Under the pieces are notes generated by a model, which searched no databases, was not told where the DNA came from, and saw nothing but the letters and a program-made list of their open reading frames with translations. This document shows positions 1 to 10,878 of a DNA stretch of 64,000 nucleotides, piece by piece. The stretch is from assembly GCA_013399855.1 (NCBI GenBank), contig VXAY01004755.1, positions 1,224,553 through 1,288,552 of the forward strand, given 5' to 3'. Position 1 is the stretch's first letter. The number at the start of each line of letters is the position of its first letter. The position numbers and the translations under genes were made by a program. Origin of the DNA: Oxyruncus cristatus. Taxonomy: Eukaryota; Chordata; Aves; Passeriformes; Cotingidae.

Positions 1-579
1 GATGGTGGGGCTTGACCTGCAAATAGCTGCATGGTTTTTAAGGAGTTTTCCCAGGAATAAGGCCTCAAACGGGCTCGACAAGGCCCGGGAAGGAGCTCCT
101 GCTGTCCAACGTGCCCTCAGCTTCCTCCGCACCCCGCTGTGCCCCCGCGCTGTGCCGGGGCTGGGCCTGTGCCGGGCATTTGCTGTCAACTATTTACAAA
201 GCAAATGAGCCAGGAAATAATCCCCAGGAGGGGGAGGCAGCCGGAGCTGGGATGCACCGGAGTTTTCCAAAGGAGGGAACATCAATGATTCAGTGCACAG
301 CCCCCTGCACAGACCCCGGGGAGGGGGACAAGGCAGCTGCAGCCCCAATTCCCTCCCCAGAACTGATTTTGGAGCTGGGGGGGGAGGGGAACGGGATGTT
401 TGTCACGAGTGACCCTGCCCTCAGGCCACTGCTTCACACTTGCTCATTTTTCCTTGGAATGTTTGCAGAGAGGCAGCTCAGCAGGGCTGGGGAGGGCTGG
501 GAAGGACACGCTCATCCTCCCAGCCTGCCTTGGCACCCTGGGCCAGTCAGGGGAAGGTGGGAGCTGTGGGTGCTGCTCT

Positions 580-839
580 GGCACTGGGAATGGGATGGCA
601 GCAGTGGGAATGGGATGGCCAGCACTGGGAATGGAGCGGCAGCACTGGGAATGGAATGGCCAGCACTGGGAATTAAATGACAGACACCGGGAATGGAATG
701 GCCAGCACTGGGAATGGAGCTGCCGGCACTGGGAATGGGATGGCAGCACTGGGAATGGGATGGCCGCACTGGGAATGGGATGGCAGCACTGGGAATGGGA
801 TGGCAGCACTGGGAATGGAATGGCAGCACTGGGAATGCC
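580..839. repeat. 20-bp minisatellite abutting the TESC exon 2 donor
   Basis: About 13 tandem copies of a roughly 20-bp unit built on GCACTGGGAATGGGATGGCA, with small substitutions, fill the start of TESC intron 2. The last copy ends only about four bases from the exon 2 donor. The array stays open in several frames on both strands purely because of its composition and is not coding. Confidence 0.9.
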
Positions 840-843
840 GTAC

Positions 844-913
844 CGGATCGTCAGCTGGTCCTGGCTCAGCTGCTTGAAGCGCCGGTGCAGGTGCTCGATC
901 TGTTCCGAGGTGA
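844..913 (-). CDS. TESC: TESC (tescalcin) exon 2, partial gene
   Basis: The minus strand encodes (F)TSEQIEHLHRRF followed by KQLSQDQLTIR. This matches the start of tescalcin (CHP3), an EF-hand protein that binds Ca2+, regulates the Na+/H+ exchanger NHE1 and inhibits calcineurin (known family biology). The 70-nt exon has an acceptor CCCCGACAG at its high end and a donor GTACGG at its low end. Its first two bases complete a Phe codon begun in exon 1, as expected from the mammalian GF(S/T)S(D/E)QIE sequence. Exon 1 is not visible and probably lies in the 4417-4971 gap. Exons 3 onward, with the EF-hands, are left of the window. Gene order beside FBXO21 supports the call. Confidence 0.93.
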
Positions 914-3900
914 CTGTCGGGGACAAGAGAGAGGGGATGGGGGGGTTGAGCTCCCCGGGAGACCCCCAGGGATCCCTCTGCGAGCCCATGTCCTGCCCAG
1001 GGACACGAGGAGACTGGTGGGCACCACAGCTTGTTCCTGGGGCACCCCTGTCTGTGAGCAGCCAAAGGGCTGCCCGTTCCTGCGCCCCTGGCAGTGGGGA
1101 CGGGCCTGGGGCACTTCTTGGCACAGCTGTGCCCGTCCCCATTTCCCCTCAGTGGCTCTGTGCAGCCCTGCAAGGTCCCTGTGTGCTCTGTCCCTTGCTG
1201 GCTGCAGGGGGGTGACTCCAAGGGCTGGTTTATCCCAAATTCCGGGATGCAGAAGCTCCCTGGCTCAGACTGCATGGCACAGTAGGGTGTGGCCTGGCAC
1301 AGCGGGATCCTGCCCCCTCCCCAGCTCAGGATCCTCAGCATCAGACCCTTCCCACAGACCTGACCATTTCATCTGGGGTTGTTGGCAGCGTGGGCAGCGC
1401 CGAGCCCAGGAGCACATCCCGACCCCCCGGGACATCTCCCCCTGCACTGGGAGGTTCCTGTGCCCGGATCCACAGGGGTGGCAGGAAATAACCCTGGGAT
1501 CCAAAATCCCGGAGCTGACAGCAGCCACCTGTGCCTTGCCAGGGAAGAGGAAAGGCTGGACACGGAGGGCACACACTGGCAGCCCAAAAGCAAAGCCCAG
1601 TTTGGAAATGGTGAACTGGGACACCACAAACCACTGAGGTGGGCACTGCCTCCCCTGGGGCTGCAGCAATCCCAGACCTGGGGTAGGGCTGGAACTGGGG
1701 TGCAGCAGCTTTGCTTTGAGCCCCAGGAGCGCTGGGGTTACAGAGAGGCTCAGCAGCACCTTCTCCTTCCCCAGTCCCACCCACAGGTGATTTAATCCTT
1801 CCCTGCGGCTGTAACCAAGCTCTACAACCCCCCTGAGGACACACAGAGCCTGACTCCTGTGCAAATATTGACAGAGGCCTTTCCCAGGAGCCAGGGAAGT
1901 GGTTTGCAGGCCCGAGTAGTCTGGGCACCAGCTGGACCCACACGGTGGCTGAGGAGCTGGCACAGGGCAGGGCTGCACCAGCAGCTGGACATCAGCCTTT
2001 CCTGGCATCGTGGAGAAAGAGAAAAGATATTAAGGTGTAGCTGAGGGGTTGCAAATGGTTAAGTGATGAGGCTGAGAGACACCAGGCCAGTGCTGGGCCG
2101 AGTGCTGCTCCCTCCTCCCTCCTTCCCTGCCTCCTTCCTTGCCTCCCTCCCTTTTATGATGTTTAAATAATGTCCTTCGCGTTCCTCGCTGCTGCTCCAC
2201 GGCCTTGAAATAGAAACTCTATTGATCAGCGAGGCTGAGCCTTCACAGACCTCTATTTAATGGACTGGAAAGCCCATCTGTGCTGGTCCTGGGGCTCTGT
2301 GCCTGCCTGGACCTGCCTGCACTGGCAGCCACCAGCCCCTTTGTAACAGGGGCTCTTTAACCCCCCTGCCTTTGGGGTCCCCCTTGAACCCACTGGCTCC
2401 CAGGTGGTGATTCCCACTGCCTGGGCCCCACTGATTCATCCTTATGATGTTTTTTTTTCCCCTGATCCCTCAGGCTGGTGCTCTGCTCTGTCCACACACA
2501 CACACACACACACGGAAACTTTCTCTGGACTTTGCTTTCCAATTTTGGCCATGGAGAAGTGACCTTTCACTTTTCTCCCTCGACAACATCGCTGTGGCCG
2601 TGGGAGCAGCTGGGCCACCAGGCCTTCAGCATCTGGGACTTAGCTGCACACCAGAAGTCTTTGATCTTCCAAAAAAAATGTCCCAGCTTGACAAAAAGCT
2701 GGTGTCAGCGGCACAGTCGTGGTCGGTCCAGCCTTGCTCTGCATCCAGCCCACAAGTGCAAGGCCTAAAGAGAGCTCTTCCTCCCTCTTTTCCAAACCCA
2801 GGTCTTCCTCACAGGGCAGGACCACTCTGCCCCGCCAAGGGTGGCAGTGCTTTCCAGAAAAAAGAGGGAAAACCTGCACACAGATCAAAGGCTCTGCTGG
2901 GAGAAGGGCCAAGGGCGGCAGAGGCTGCTCATATCCCTGGGAATATCCCTGAGAATATCCTTGAGAGACGCCCTGGTGCTGCAGGCCCCTGTCCAAGCTC
3001 GGCAGCGTATGGTGAAGGGGGGGGAAATGGGATTTAAACCGCTGGGTTTGCTGCTCCCAGCCTGCGGTGGTTTGTGCCACTCCAGCAAAGGGCCCCCCCA
3101 GGGAAGAGGGGCATTGGGGGGCCCCAGCCCTGCACTGTCCCCCCTGGGACTGGCCTGGGTGCAGGGAATGGTCTCATCATCCCGGGGAAGAGCCTCCTCA
3201 GCCCCAGACGGACTGGCTGCTGCAGCTTTGGGATGAAGCACACGGAGGCAGGGAGGGGAAACAGCTCCAACGCCCCGAGCAGACCCTGAGGGTGCCCCTT
3301 CAGCGAGGGAGAAGGCAAAGGAACAAGCCATGGGCACATCCTGGGGACGTGCAGGTGGCCCTGACCTGTCCCTGCTCCTCCCATGGGACCAAGCGTGGCT
3401 GTGGTTCCTTCCATGACATCCCACTGCAGCAGCAAGGCTGTAAAACCCCTGAATTCCAGGTTTTTTTTGGCAGCAGCCACAGCTTGGTGAGTCCCTCTGG
3501 GAGCACATGACGTGCACCCCAGTCAGGGCACGGGGTCACTGTGCTCCCCCTGCCCTCCCACCTCTGGTTTGATGAGATTTTTTGGGGTGCTGCCCTTGTA
3601 AACCCTTCCCTGGGACTGATTCGTGGGGCACTGGGGCGTGGGGCAGGTGCCTCCCACGGGCAGGTGCTGCCTGTGCTGGACGTGCTGCTGCTCCCCAGGC
3701 CAGGGAGTTCCCCAAAAACCTCTTCCCACCCTGGGCTGCCAGGCTGGCACGCCACGGGCTCCCCTGTGGGGAGGGCTGAGCCTGCCCTGGGGTGCCCAGC
3801 GCGGCGCTGGGGTGCTCAGCCCGCCCGGGAGGAGGAGGAGAGGGGAGGAAGGCAGATGTGACCCCAGGATCAGCAGCAGCTCTGGGGAGAGTTGCTGGAC

Positions 3901-4416
3901 CCTCTCAGCCTCCCCCCCCACAGCTTCTGGGTGCGGGCAGAGCTGCCCCCTCACCCCTGCCTCCATCCCAGCCTGCTCCCAGCGCGGCAGGAGCCGGAGG
4001 ATCCGGGTGGGAGCGGCCCGATCTCCGTGCCCGGGGCTGCCGCGGTCCTGGAGCGATGGCATTTCCCGGGTGGGACGCGACCACCCCGTCCCACCCCCCA
4101 GCCCCTGCTGGGAGCCCTGCGCTGTCCCTGCTGCATTTCCCCGCCTGCGGGTCCCTCGGTCCCGAACCACCCCGTACGAGCCCCGAGACCGTCACGGCCC
4201 GGCGGCTCCGGGGCAAACCAGCCGTGCGGGGACAGTTCCCTGCGCCAGTGGCGGGGGCGGGCAGAGCCTCGCTGGGGCTCACTCGTGTGACCGCTCCGCG
4301 CCCCGGCTCGTGGCACCGGGGGCGCGGCTGCGTCCGCCGCCTCCTGGGGACATGCTGGCAACCCTTTGGCGACAAGTCTACGCCCTCCTGCCCATTCCCC
4401 CTTCCCTTCCCCCCCC
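914..4416. other. TESC intron 1, left part
   Basis: No exon is recognised here. The stretch is GC-rich, with a short (CA)n at 2493-2513 and a pyrimidine-rich tract near 2105-2155. An AT-richer island at 2155-2270 may be conserved non-coding sequence, though that is only an impression. A triplicated 12-bp motif around GGGAATATCCCT lies at 2932-2965. CpG density rises from about 3790 toward the gap. Confidence 0.6.
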
Positions 4417-5120
4417 NNNNNNNNNNNNNNNNNNNNNNNNNNNNNNNNNNNNNNNNNNNNNNNNNNNNNNNNNNNNNNNNNNNNNNNNNNNNNNNNNNNN
4501 NNNNNNNNNNNNNNNNNNNNNNNNNNNNNNNNNNNNNNNNNNNNNNNNNNNNNNNNNNNNNNNNNNNNNNNNNNNNNNNNNNNNNNNNNNNNNNNNNNNN
4601 NNNNNNNNNNNNNNNNNNNNNNNNNNNNNNNNNNNNNNNNNNNNNNNNNNNNNNNNNNNNNNNNNNNNNNNNNNNNNNNNNNNNNNNNNNNNNNNNNNNN
4701 NNNNNNNNNNNNNNNNNNNNNNNNNNNNNNNNNNNNNNNNNNNNNNNNNNNNNNNNNNNNNNNNNNNNNNNNNNNNNNNNNNNNNNNNNNNNNNNNNNNN
4801 NNNNNNNNNNNNNNNNNNNNNNNNNNNNNNNNNNNNNNNNNNNNNNNNNNNNNNNNNNNNNNNNNNNNNNNNNNNNNNNNNNNNNNNNNNNNNNNNNNNN
4901 NNNNNNNNNNNNNNNNNNNNNNNNNNNNNNNNNNNNNNNNNNNNNNNNNNNNNNNNNNNNNNNNNNNNNNNGCGCGGCGGGGAGGAGGCGGCGGGGCTGC
5001 CCCGGGTCCCTGCGCCCCGACACACCGCCGGCACCGGCACCGGCACCGGGACAGGGAGAACAGCGAGCCGGCACCGGGACAGAGAGAACAGCGACCCGGG
5101 ATAGGGACAGGGAGAACAGT
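3790..5120 (-). promoter_or_regulatory. TESC: CpG island, likely TESC promoter and exon 1 (mostly in gap)
   Basis: G+C and CpG content are very high on both sides of the gap. This is the only CpG-dense stretch between TESC exon 2 and the FBXO21 3' end, so it is the natural place for the TESC promoter and the short first exon. No sequence encoding the expected TESC N-terminus is visible in the flanks, which implies exon 1 is inside the gap. Inference from position and composition. Confidence 0.6.
4417..4971. other. Assembly gap (555 N)
   Basis: Run of 555 N inside the CpG island, between a C-run on the left and a GGAGGAGGCGGCGG tract on the right. Any reading frame through it is meaningless. 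It probably hides TESC exon 1. Confidence 0.99.
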
Positions 5121-5545
5121 GAGCCTGCACCGGGACAGGGAGAGCACCGAGCCGGGACGGGGACAGGGAGAGCACCGAGCCGGGACGGGGACAGAGAGGA
5201 CACCGAGCCGGGACGGGGACAGGGAAAACATCCGACCGTCCTTAGGTCCGGGGTTATCACCCCGCAGTCCTTAGGCTCCAGAGTTGGCTCCAGAGTTAAC
5301 ACCAAGCCGTCCTCAGGCTCCAGACTGAACAGCCCAGCCTGCCTTAGGCTCCGGAGTTAACACCGAGCTGTCTTTAGGTCCAGAATGAACACCCCCGCTG
5401 TCATGAGGCTCCAAATTTAACACCCCCGCCGTCCTGAGGCTCCAGATTGAGCAGCCCAGCCGGCCTTAGGTCCAGAGTTAACACCGAGCCGTCCTTAGGT
5501 CCAGGGTTAACCCCCCGCAGTCCTCAGGCTCCAGAGTGAAGAGCC
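5040..5545. repeat. Two adjoining GC-rich minisatellites beside the TESC promoter gap
   Basis: From about 5040 to 5230 a unit of about 28 bp containing GGGACAGGGAGAACA and CGAGCC repeats imperfectly. From about 5230 to 5545 a different unit of about 29-32 bp containing TCCTTAGGCTCCAGAGTTAA and CACCGAGCCG repeats about ten times. Neither appears coding; open frames here follow from repeat composition. Confidence 0.85.
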
Positions 5546-6139
5546 GTGACAGGGGCCCGGCCTGGCGGGACCCTCTGGGAGCAGGGACATTCCTGTCACG
5601 AGCTGGTGCCACCCGAAGCCCAGGCTGTGCCCCCTCGCGGCTCTGGGCGCTGCGTGGGGACCATGGGCCAGGAGAAGGGTGTGGAGATCCCCCAGTGTCC
5701 CCCTCTCCCTGCCCAGCCTGGCTGCGGGAATGCGGGCCGGGATCTCCCTCGGGCAGGAGAACCCCCGGCTCCCACCCGAGCCCTTTCCCCCCACCCCGGC
5801 ACTGCCCAGGGCTGCACCGACACCCGGGAAGGGGAGAGGGCAAGGGGGCACAGGGGGATGATACAGGACCCCCCAAAAGGGCATCCCAGCCCCGTGCAGG
5901 GCCTGGCTGCGGTGCCAGGGAGTGGCAGCAGGAGGCAGCTCTGGCAGGGCTGGTGCAGGGGTGGGTGATTCTGTCACCATGTCCCTCGGTGCCAGACCGG
6001 GCTCTGGCACTGGCAGGGCCACGTCAGCCTCCCACGGGCACAGGGAAGAGCAAACCCCGGCCAGGAGAGCACACAGGGGCTTTGGGAGGCAGCTCAGAAA
6101 GCACAGCACACCGTGGGAGGGGGTAGCAAGTCAGTGTCG

Positions 6140-6145
6140 TTTATT
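6140..6145 (-). terminator. FBXO21: Candidate distal FBXO21 poly(A) signal AATAAA
   Basis: Minus-strand AATAAA in an A/T-rich tract about 4.5 kb past the FBXO21 stop. It would give a long 3' UTR. Low certainty. Confidence 0.3.
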
Positions 6146-7764
6146 TTTTTAAAGCCAAATATAAACAGGAAAGGGATCAAATAATTTCCAGCCTCCAGCT
6201 GTCCCAGATGCAGGAAAATACCTGTTTATAAATAAAAAAGGAGAAAAGAGAGATGTCCCCATCTTGCAACCTCAGCTCTGTCAGGGGCCCTGGGACTCTG
6301 GGCTCTGCACCCTCTGGGCACTTTTCCATCAAAAAGGCTTTCTGTTCGGTTCAGGCCCCTCCAGCCCAGAGGAGAAGGGAGGAGGGGGGGAACACAGCCC
6401 CACTCTGTCCCTGCCTGCACAGTCCCTGTGTGCTCTGCGGGGCAAGAGCCAGCAGGGAGGCTGGCAGGGCCCATGGAGCTGGGATGTCCCTCGGGAGATG
6501 CTCAGAACTAGTCAGGACAACGCCCTGAGCAACCTGGTGCGCAGGTGAAGGGGCCCTGGAAGGGACAAGGCCATCCCAGATGCCCTTCCCCAGGCCCAGG
6601 CCTTTCCTCCCCCTCCTGTCCCAGAGGACACAATGCTCTGCTGGCCCCAGGCAGGGCTGGAGGGCCCTGCAGTCTGGTTTTCCTGCAAAGGTTGGTGACA
6701 AACTTCATGGTTTGTCACAGAGGCCACCCTGCCACCCCTTGGCTGTGTCAGGGCGCTCTGAGCGTGTTCCTGCTGATCCTGCATGTCAGGAGGGGTCTGG
6801 GAGGGTTGGAAGGGCTTCCCCAGAGGATGCGGCACCACCAGCTGTGCCAGGGAACACACCCAGTGGGTGGAGGGCTGGGAGCAGCTCTGCAGCCTCTCTC
6901 ACAAGACACTGGCCTGTAAGGGTGGCCAAACCTCCCACGGATGCTGTTGCCCACAGGCCTCACTCCCTGCTAGAGGAAACCTGGGAATGGTGCTCCCTGT
7001 AACATCCCTAAGTCCCTGGATCCAGTGGCACAGCTCAGAACCAGCCCACGGCTGCTGCTCAGGTCCTAATGATCCAGACAGTGACTCCTCCTGTTTCCTG
7101 CCTCCTCCCAGCCTCCTCTTCCCCCATTCTGTTTTTCCTTCACCCTCCAGATTTAACCTGGGCTGTTCTGTCCCCAGGACAGACGGCCAATGACACAGAA
7201 AGAGAAGGGAGAAGACAGTTTGAGCTGCAGGAAATTCACCCCTCTGCTCCCAGGGGATTCAGGACCAGAGGACTTTGGCACTGCACTGAGGAACCTGGCC
7301 AGGCTTTCCCCTCGGTTGGATGGCGGGAGAGAAGGGAGGCAATTCCAACTCCTCCAGAAAACACCCCCTCTCCTGGAGGGCTCCACAGAGACAGGACAAA
7401 CTGCGCACTGTGTGCATCGGCACCAACCGTAACACGAACACTGACGGGGACCTGGACATTTCTCACGGATACACGGAACTTCTGGGATCCACTGCTGTCT
7501 TCTTGGGGAAAAAGTGTCTGTGGAAACCCTCTCCTGTGCTGCCAGGAGGGGAGGGGGCGCAGGGAAACAGCAAATGTCACCCCACTATCCCACAGAGGCG
7601 TTTCCCACCGTGTGGGACCCTGGGATGCACAGCCTGCAGGAACTGATGTGCATTCCAAGAGGCTGCTCAAGCAGGGACAGAGAGGGAGCCTTGGGGGGTT
7701 TCCAGCTTTCCCTGGCCACCTGGGATGCTTGGGCTGAAGCCTTTTACAGTTGCAGATGCTTCAT

Positions 7765-8187
7765 CTGGGAGTTCCTCCTCACCAAGAGCAAAACTCGACC
7801 CAGAGCAAACAGCCCAGGAGGCAGAGGGGCCACCCCAGCCCAATAGGAACAAACGGGGGGGGGTTTACACACTTTGTGTTTGTCTGAAGTCCCAAAAGCA
7901 GGCTTGGTCCCCGGGCTGGTGTTGTGTGGTGCCTATTGAAACACCTCAAGTTTCTCCCAGATTTGGCACATCCAAGGCTGTGTCAGTGCTGCTGGGCCAC
8001 ACCAACACCCACCGCCAGGCGTGGGCAGCACAGCAAAGCAGAGCTGTCTGAGGACACAGTTCCTCCACAAAACACCTGCCAAAGGGCCCAGGATTTAGCC
8101 ACAGGGCTGCCGGGCTGCCCTGTGCACCCAGTCCCTCACAGCACACCTGGGAACTCCTCCTCACCGAGAGCAAAACTCCACCCAGAG
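7765..8187. repeat. Pair of 41-bp direct repeats 380 bp apart
   Basis: Copies at 7765-7805 and 8147-8187 share a core CTCCTCACC(A/G)AGAGCAAAAC and differ at about four positions. They do not match an element I can name. Confidence 0.75.
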
Positions 8188-8902
8188 TTTTGTTCTGTCC
8201 CTTTTGCACAGAACACCGCCCTTGGAAAGGGGAAGGGTGCAGTCTGTGGCGAGCAGCAGCTCCCACACTTCCTCCTTGAACAGACTCTTCTCAGGGTATA
8301 AACACGGAGCGGCCCCAAAAGAGGGACATAATGGGCTCTGCTGGCTGCTCTGGGACCCCTGGCTTTAAGCACACAGCACGTGTTCACGTGGGTTAGGTAA
8401 GCACTGGCCAGCACCAGTTTTCGGGGGAACTTTGCGTGGCTTCTGTTGGCTCCCGCGTTTGTTTTATGGCACGACTCTACCTGGCACTCAGGCAGCACCT
8501 GAGGCCCCCTGTGAGCTCGGCAGAATTCCCGTGGTGCACTCGAGAGAGGCCAAGATGTCACCAGACTGCCCATTTGGCAGAGTCCAAGGAAACCCTGTGA
8601 CATCCAGAGCTGGGACTGGGAACAGGGAGCCCAAACCCTGCCCTGCTTGTTCTCAGCTACCAGCATCAACCTTGGGACTCCACGGCCCCATTCCCAACCT
8701 TGCATCCCTGCTAGGAATCTTTTGGGATCTGCTTTCAAACCTGAAAAAGGGCTGGAGGGCTAGGGTCTGCTACAACCCTCAGGAACAACAGATGGGTTTT
8801 AAGATTTCTGTCTGAGGTTTCTCTATCCTGATTCAAACTGGAAGTTCCTCCCTCCCTCCAAGTTCATTTCAGTGCAGACCTACTCTAAAGGAAGGTGTCC
8901 CT

Positions 8903-8962
8903 GCCCACGGGAACTAGATGAGCTTTGAGGTCCTTTCCAACCCAAACTATTCTGGGATTGAG
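8903..8962 (+). mobile_element. CR1-like LINE 3' end fragment
   Basis: The sequence reads ATGAGCTTTGAGGTCCTTTC, then CAACCCAAACTATTCTGGGA, the typical CR1 3' terminus followed by a short repeat. It is very short and lacks coding sequence. Confidence 0.6.
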
Positions 8963-9052
8963 TGATGATGATGATCCTTCACAGTTCCCCTTGGAGCAGA
9001 GCACCTTCCCCGTTCCTCAGCACATTTCCTGGTTGCTGTCCCTGGAGGCCCG

Positions 9053-9149
9053 GGGTCCCTGCAGACCATCACCACCACTCCCAGGGTCCCTGCAGACCAT
9101 CACCACCACTCCAGGGGTCCCTGCAGACCATCACCACCACTCCAGGGGC
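9053..9149. repeat. Triplicated 31-bp repeat at the FBXO21 proximal poly(A) site
   Basis: Three nearly identical copies of a roughly 31-bp unit containing CCCTGCAGACCATCACCACC stand head to tail. They lie just past the AATAAA at 9170-9175 in the direction of FBXO21 transcription, where cleavage would be expected. Confidence 0.85.
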
Positions 9150-9169
9150 AACGTGCTGGGCTTTTAGTG

Positions 9170-9175
9170 TTTATT
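9170..9175 (-). terminator. FBXO21: Candidate FBXO21 poly(A) signal AATAAA (proximal)
   Basis: The plus strand reads TTTATT, so the minus strand carries AATAAA about 1.5 kb beyond the FBXO21 stop codon. Cleavage would fall near 9140-9160. A second AATAAA at 6140-6145 is an alternative. Which one is used cannot be told from sequence alone. Confidence 0.5.
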
Positions 9176-10699
9176 TCTCACAACCAGTGCTCAGGACTGC
9201 AGGAGGGTGAGCAGGGCTGCAGGAGCACAGCCAGGACTGCAGGAGGGTGACCACGACTGCAGGAGGCTGACCAGGGCTGCAGGAGGATGACATGCAGTTC
9301 AAGCATTGCTTTAGGGCAGGGCTCTGTGATTTCACCTGAAGTGCTACGAGAGACTAAGAGCATCCACCTAATTCTACAGGGACTTAATTCTCAGCTGTGA
9401 GAGAACTACTGTGTTGCAACTGGACAGTGACAGGAGACAGGAGCTGCAGCTACTCTACACACATTGCTTCAGAAACCACAAAGATATGCACAAACACTGT
9501 CACTCCGCACCCCTGAACCCAGAGGAAAACCTTTTCTGCTGTGGTTCTGTCTGGGTCTTTTAAGTCACATTAAAATTCATGTGCCTCGAGCTGCTAAAGC
9601 TCTTCCCTTGCAGGTAGCAAAGTTTGTGCTCCCCCAGAATCCAGTCTCTTTTGGCAAAAAGGAAGAAGGCCTCAAGCTGCAGGAATCAACATCTTGTTTC
9701 CATACACAGGTTGGCTGACTCCAGGGATGGCCAGTTTCCAGCCATAATTCCAATGTATTGCATAAATACCTATAAATTGGAGGTGGCAGCAAGTGGCAGC
9801 TCCCCGTACATCAGTCGTCGTGCCACCGGTCCCAAGGCTCCCATCAAAGTGCCACGAGGTTCCAAAGTGTCCTGGGAGCACTCAGGCCGTGCCACAGGTC
9901 CTGCCCTGGACACACACGATGAACAGATCACGGAACATGGGTTGGGTGTGTTCAGCAGGCATGGAAAAGGACAAGAGGCTCCTCTGCTGCTTTAGGAGAG
10001 TTCTGTGTCCTCAGCGAGGTGGCCACTGGACCCAGTGCCTGCCACCTCCAGAAGCCTCACTGCTGCTGGTTTTGTTGCTGGGGCTTTTTCCCAGGCCCAA
10101 AAGGATATTGCCAGGCCCAGAAGGATATTCAGGATTGGAACAGTAGCTCTATGAACAATCAGACTACAGAGGTGAAGCAAAACCTGACCAAAAATTCCGA
10201 CCGGAGAGGACGAAGGGGAAACGTAGGAGACTTTAAAAACTACCACCTGCATGGGATATACATTAAAAACCAAAGCAAACAGACACAACCAAACAAAAGC
10301 CCCACAGTACTGCAAGGACAAGCAACTTCCTTCTCTGGAAGAGAGGGTTCTTCCACGTTCCACACCAGGGATCTCACTGTGTCGACCTCCTAAGGCAAGA
10401 CAACCACGGGACGAGTAGTTTGTGCAGATCCTTCCGAAGGACCACGCGCTTCCTTGGCATGGCTGTCCCTGCAAGATCCTTCTGCTTGGCCTCAACTGCC
10501 AACGTGTCCCTGTGCCTTTCGGGCCAGAACGGGCAGGCAGGCAAGGGAAAGATGCTGTAGCACCAGTTTCAAAGTTCAATGCAGTTTTCAATGCATTATT
10601 AAGCCAAAGGATTGTCACCGAACTTGCTTTCCACGCAAGTTTTGCCAAGAGGGTAAAGCTACACTCCAGCTGCTTCTGTCCTCACGCTGCCTTCTGCAC
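9176..10699 (-). other. FBXO21: Probable FBXO21 3' UTR
   Basis: Sequence following the FBXO21 stop codon up to the first strong AATAAA. It holds a 20-bp-unit tandem repeat (GACTGCAGGAGGGTGA core, about five copies, 9191-9290) and a short AAGGATATT duplication near 10100-10130. No open frame resembles a known protein. Confidence 0.6.
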
Positions 10700-10878
10700 T
10701 CACTCCTTGCCTGAGCTGTAGATCTTCTGAACCGTGGCTCGTGTGAGCTCCATATCCTCCGGGTACCGAATTTCCAGCTCGGTATTTGCCAGGTAGTGAA
10801 CGCCGGTGAACTCGGAAAAATAGCGGCCGATGTCGGGGTGAGGGATCTCCCGAGGCTCGGAGTTGTATTCCAGGTTCT
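10700..10878 (-). CDS. FBXO21: FBXO21 exon 12 (last coding exon, stop TGA 10700-10702)
   Basis: Encodes the end of the YccV-like domain and the C-terminus: ENLEYNSEPREIPHPDIGRY then FSEFTGVHYLANTELEIRYP, ending KIYSSGKE and stop. The acceptor is CTTTCCTGGCAG. The last 20 residues differ most from mammals and the tail is about four residues shorter, but the frame is intact. Confidence 0.95.

Larger units (their letters stand above)
5546..9052. other. TESC-FBXO21 interval, no gene recognised
   Basis: No homology to a known protein is visible. The minus strand has an AATAAA at 6140-6145, which could be a distal FBXO21 poly(A) signal; if used, 6120-9160 is FBXO21 3' UTR. Plus-strand AATAAA-like sequence occurs near 6230. 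Two related 41-bp segments lie at 7765-7805 and 8147-8187. A short CR1-like 3' end is at 8903-8962. Confidence 0.55.

Noticed and set aside
444..1142. Long open frames through the 20-bp array near TESC exon 2
   Set aside because: They follow from the repeat composition and overlap in several frames on both strands. Only the 70-nt exon 2 is homologous to a protein.
3623..5360. Frames of 300-520 codons across 4417-4971
   Set aside because: They exist only because N runs carry no stop codons; the flanks encode low-complexity GC-rich sequence.
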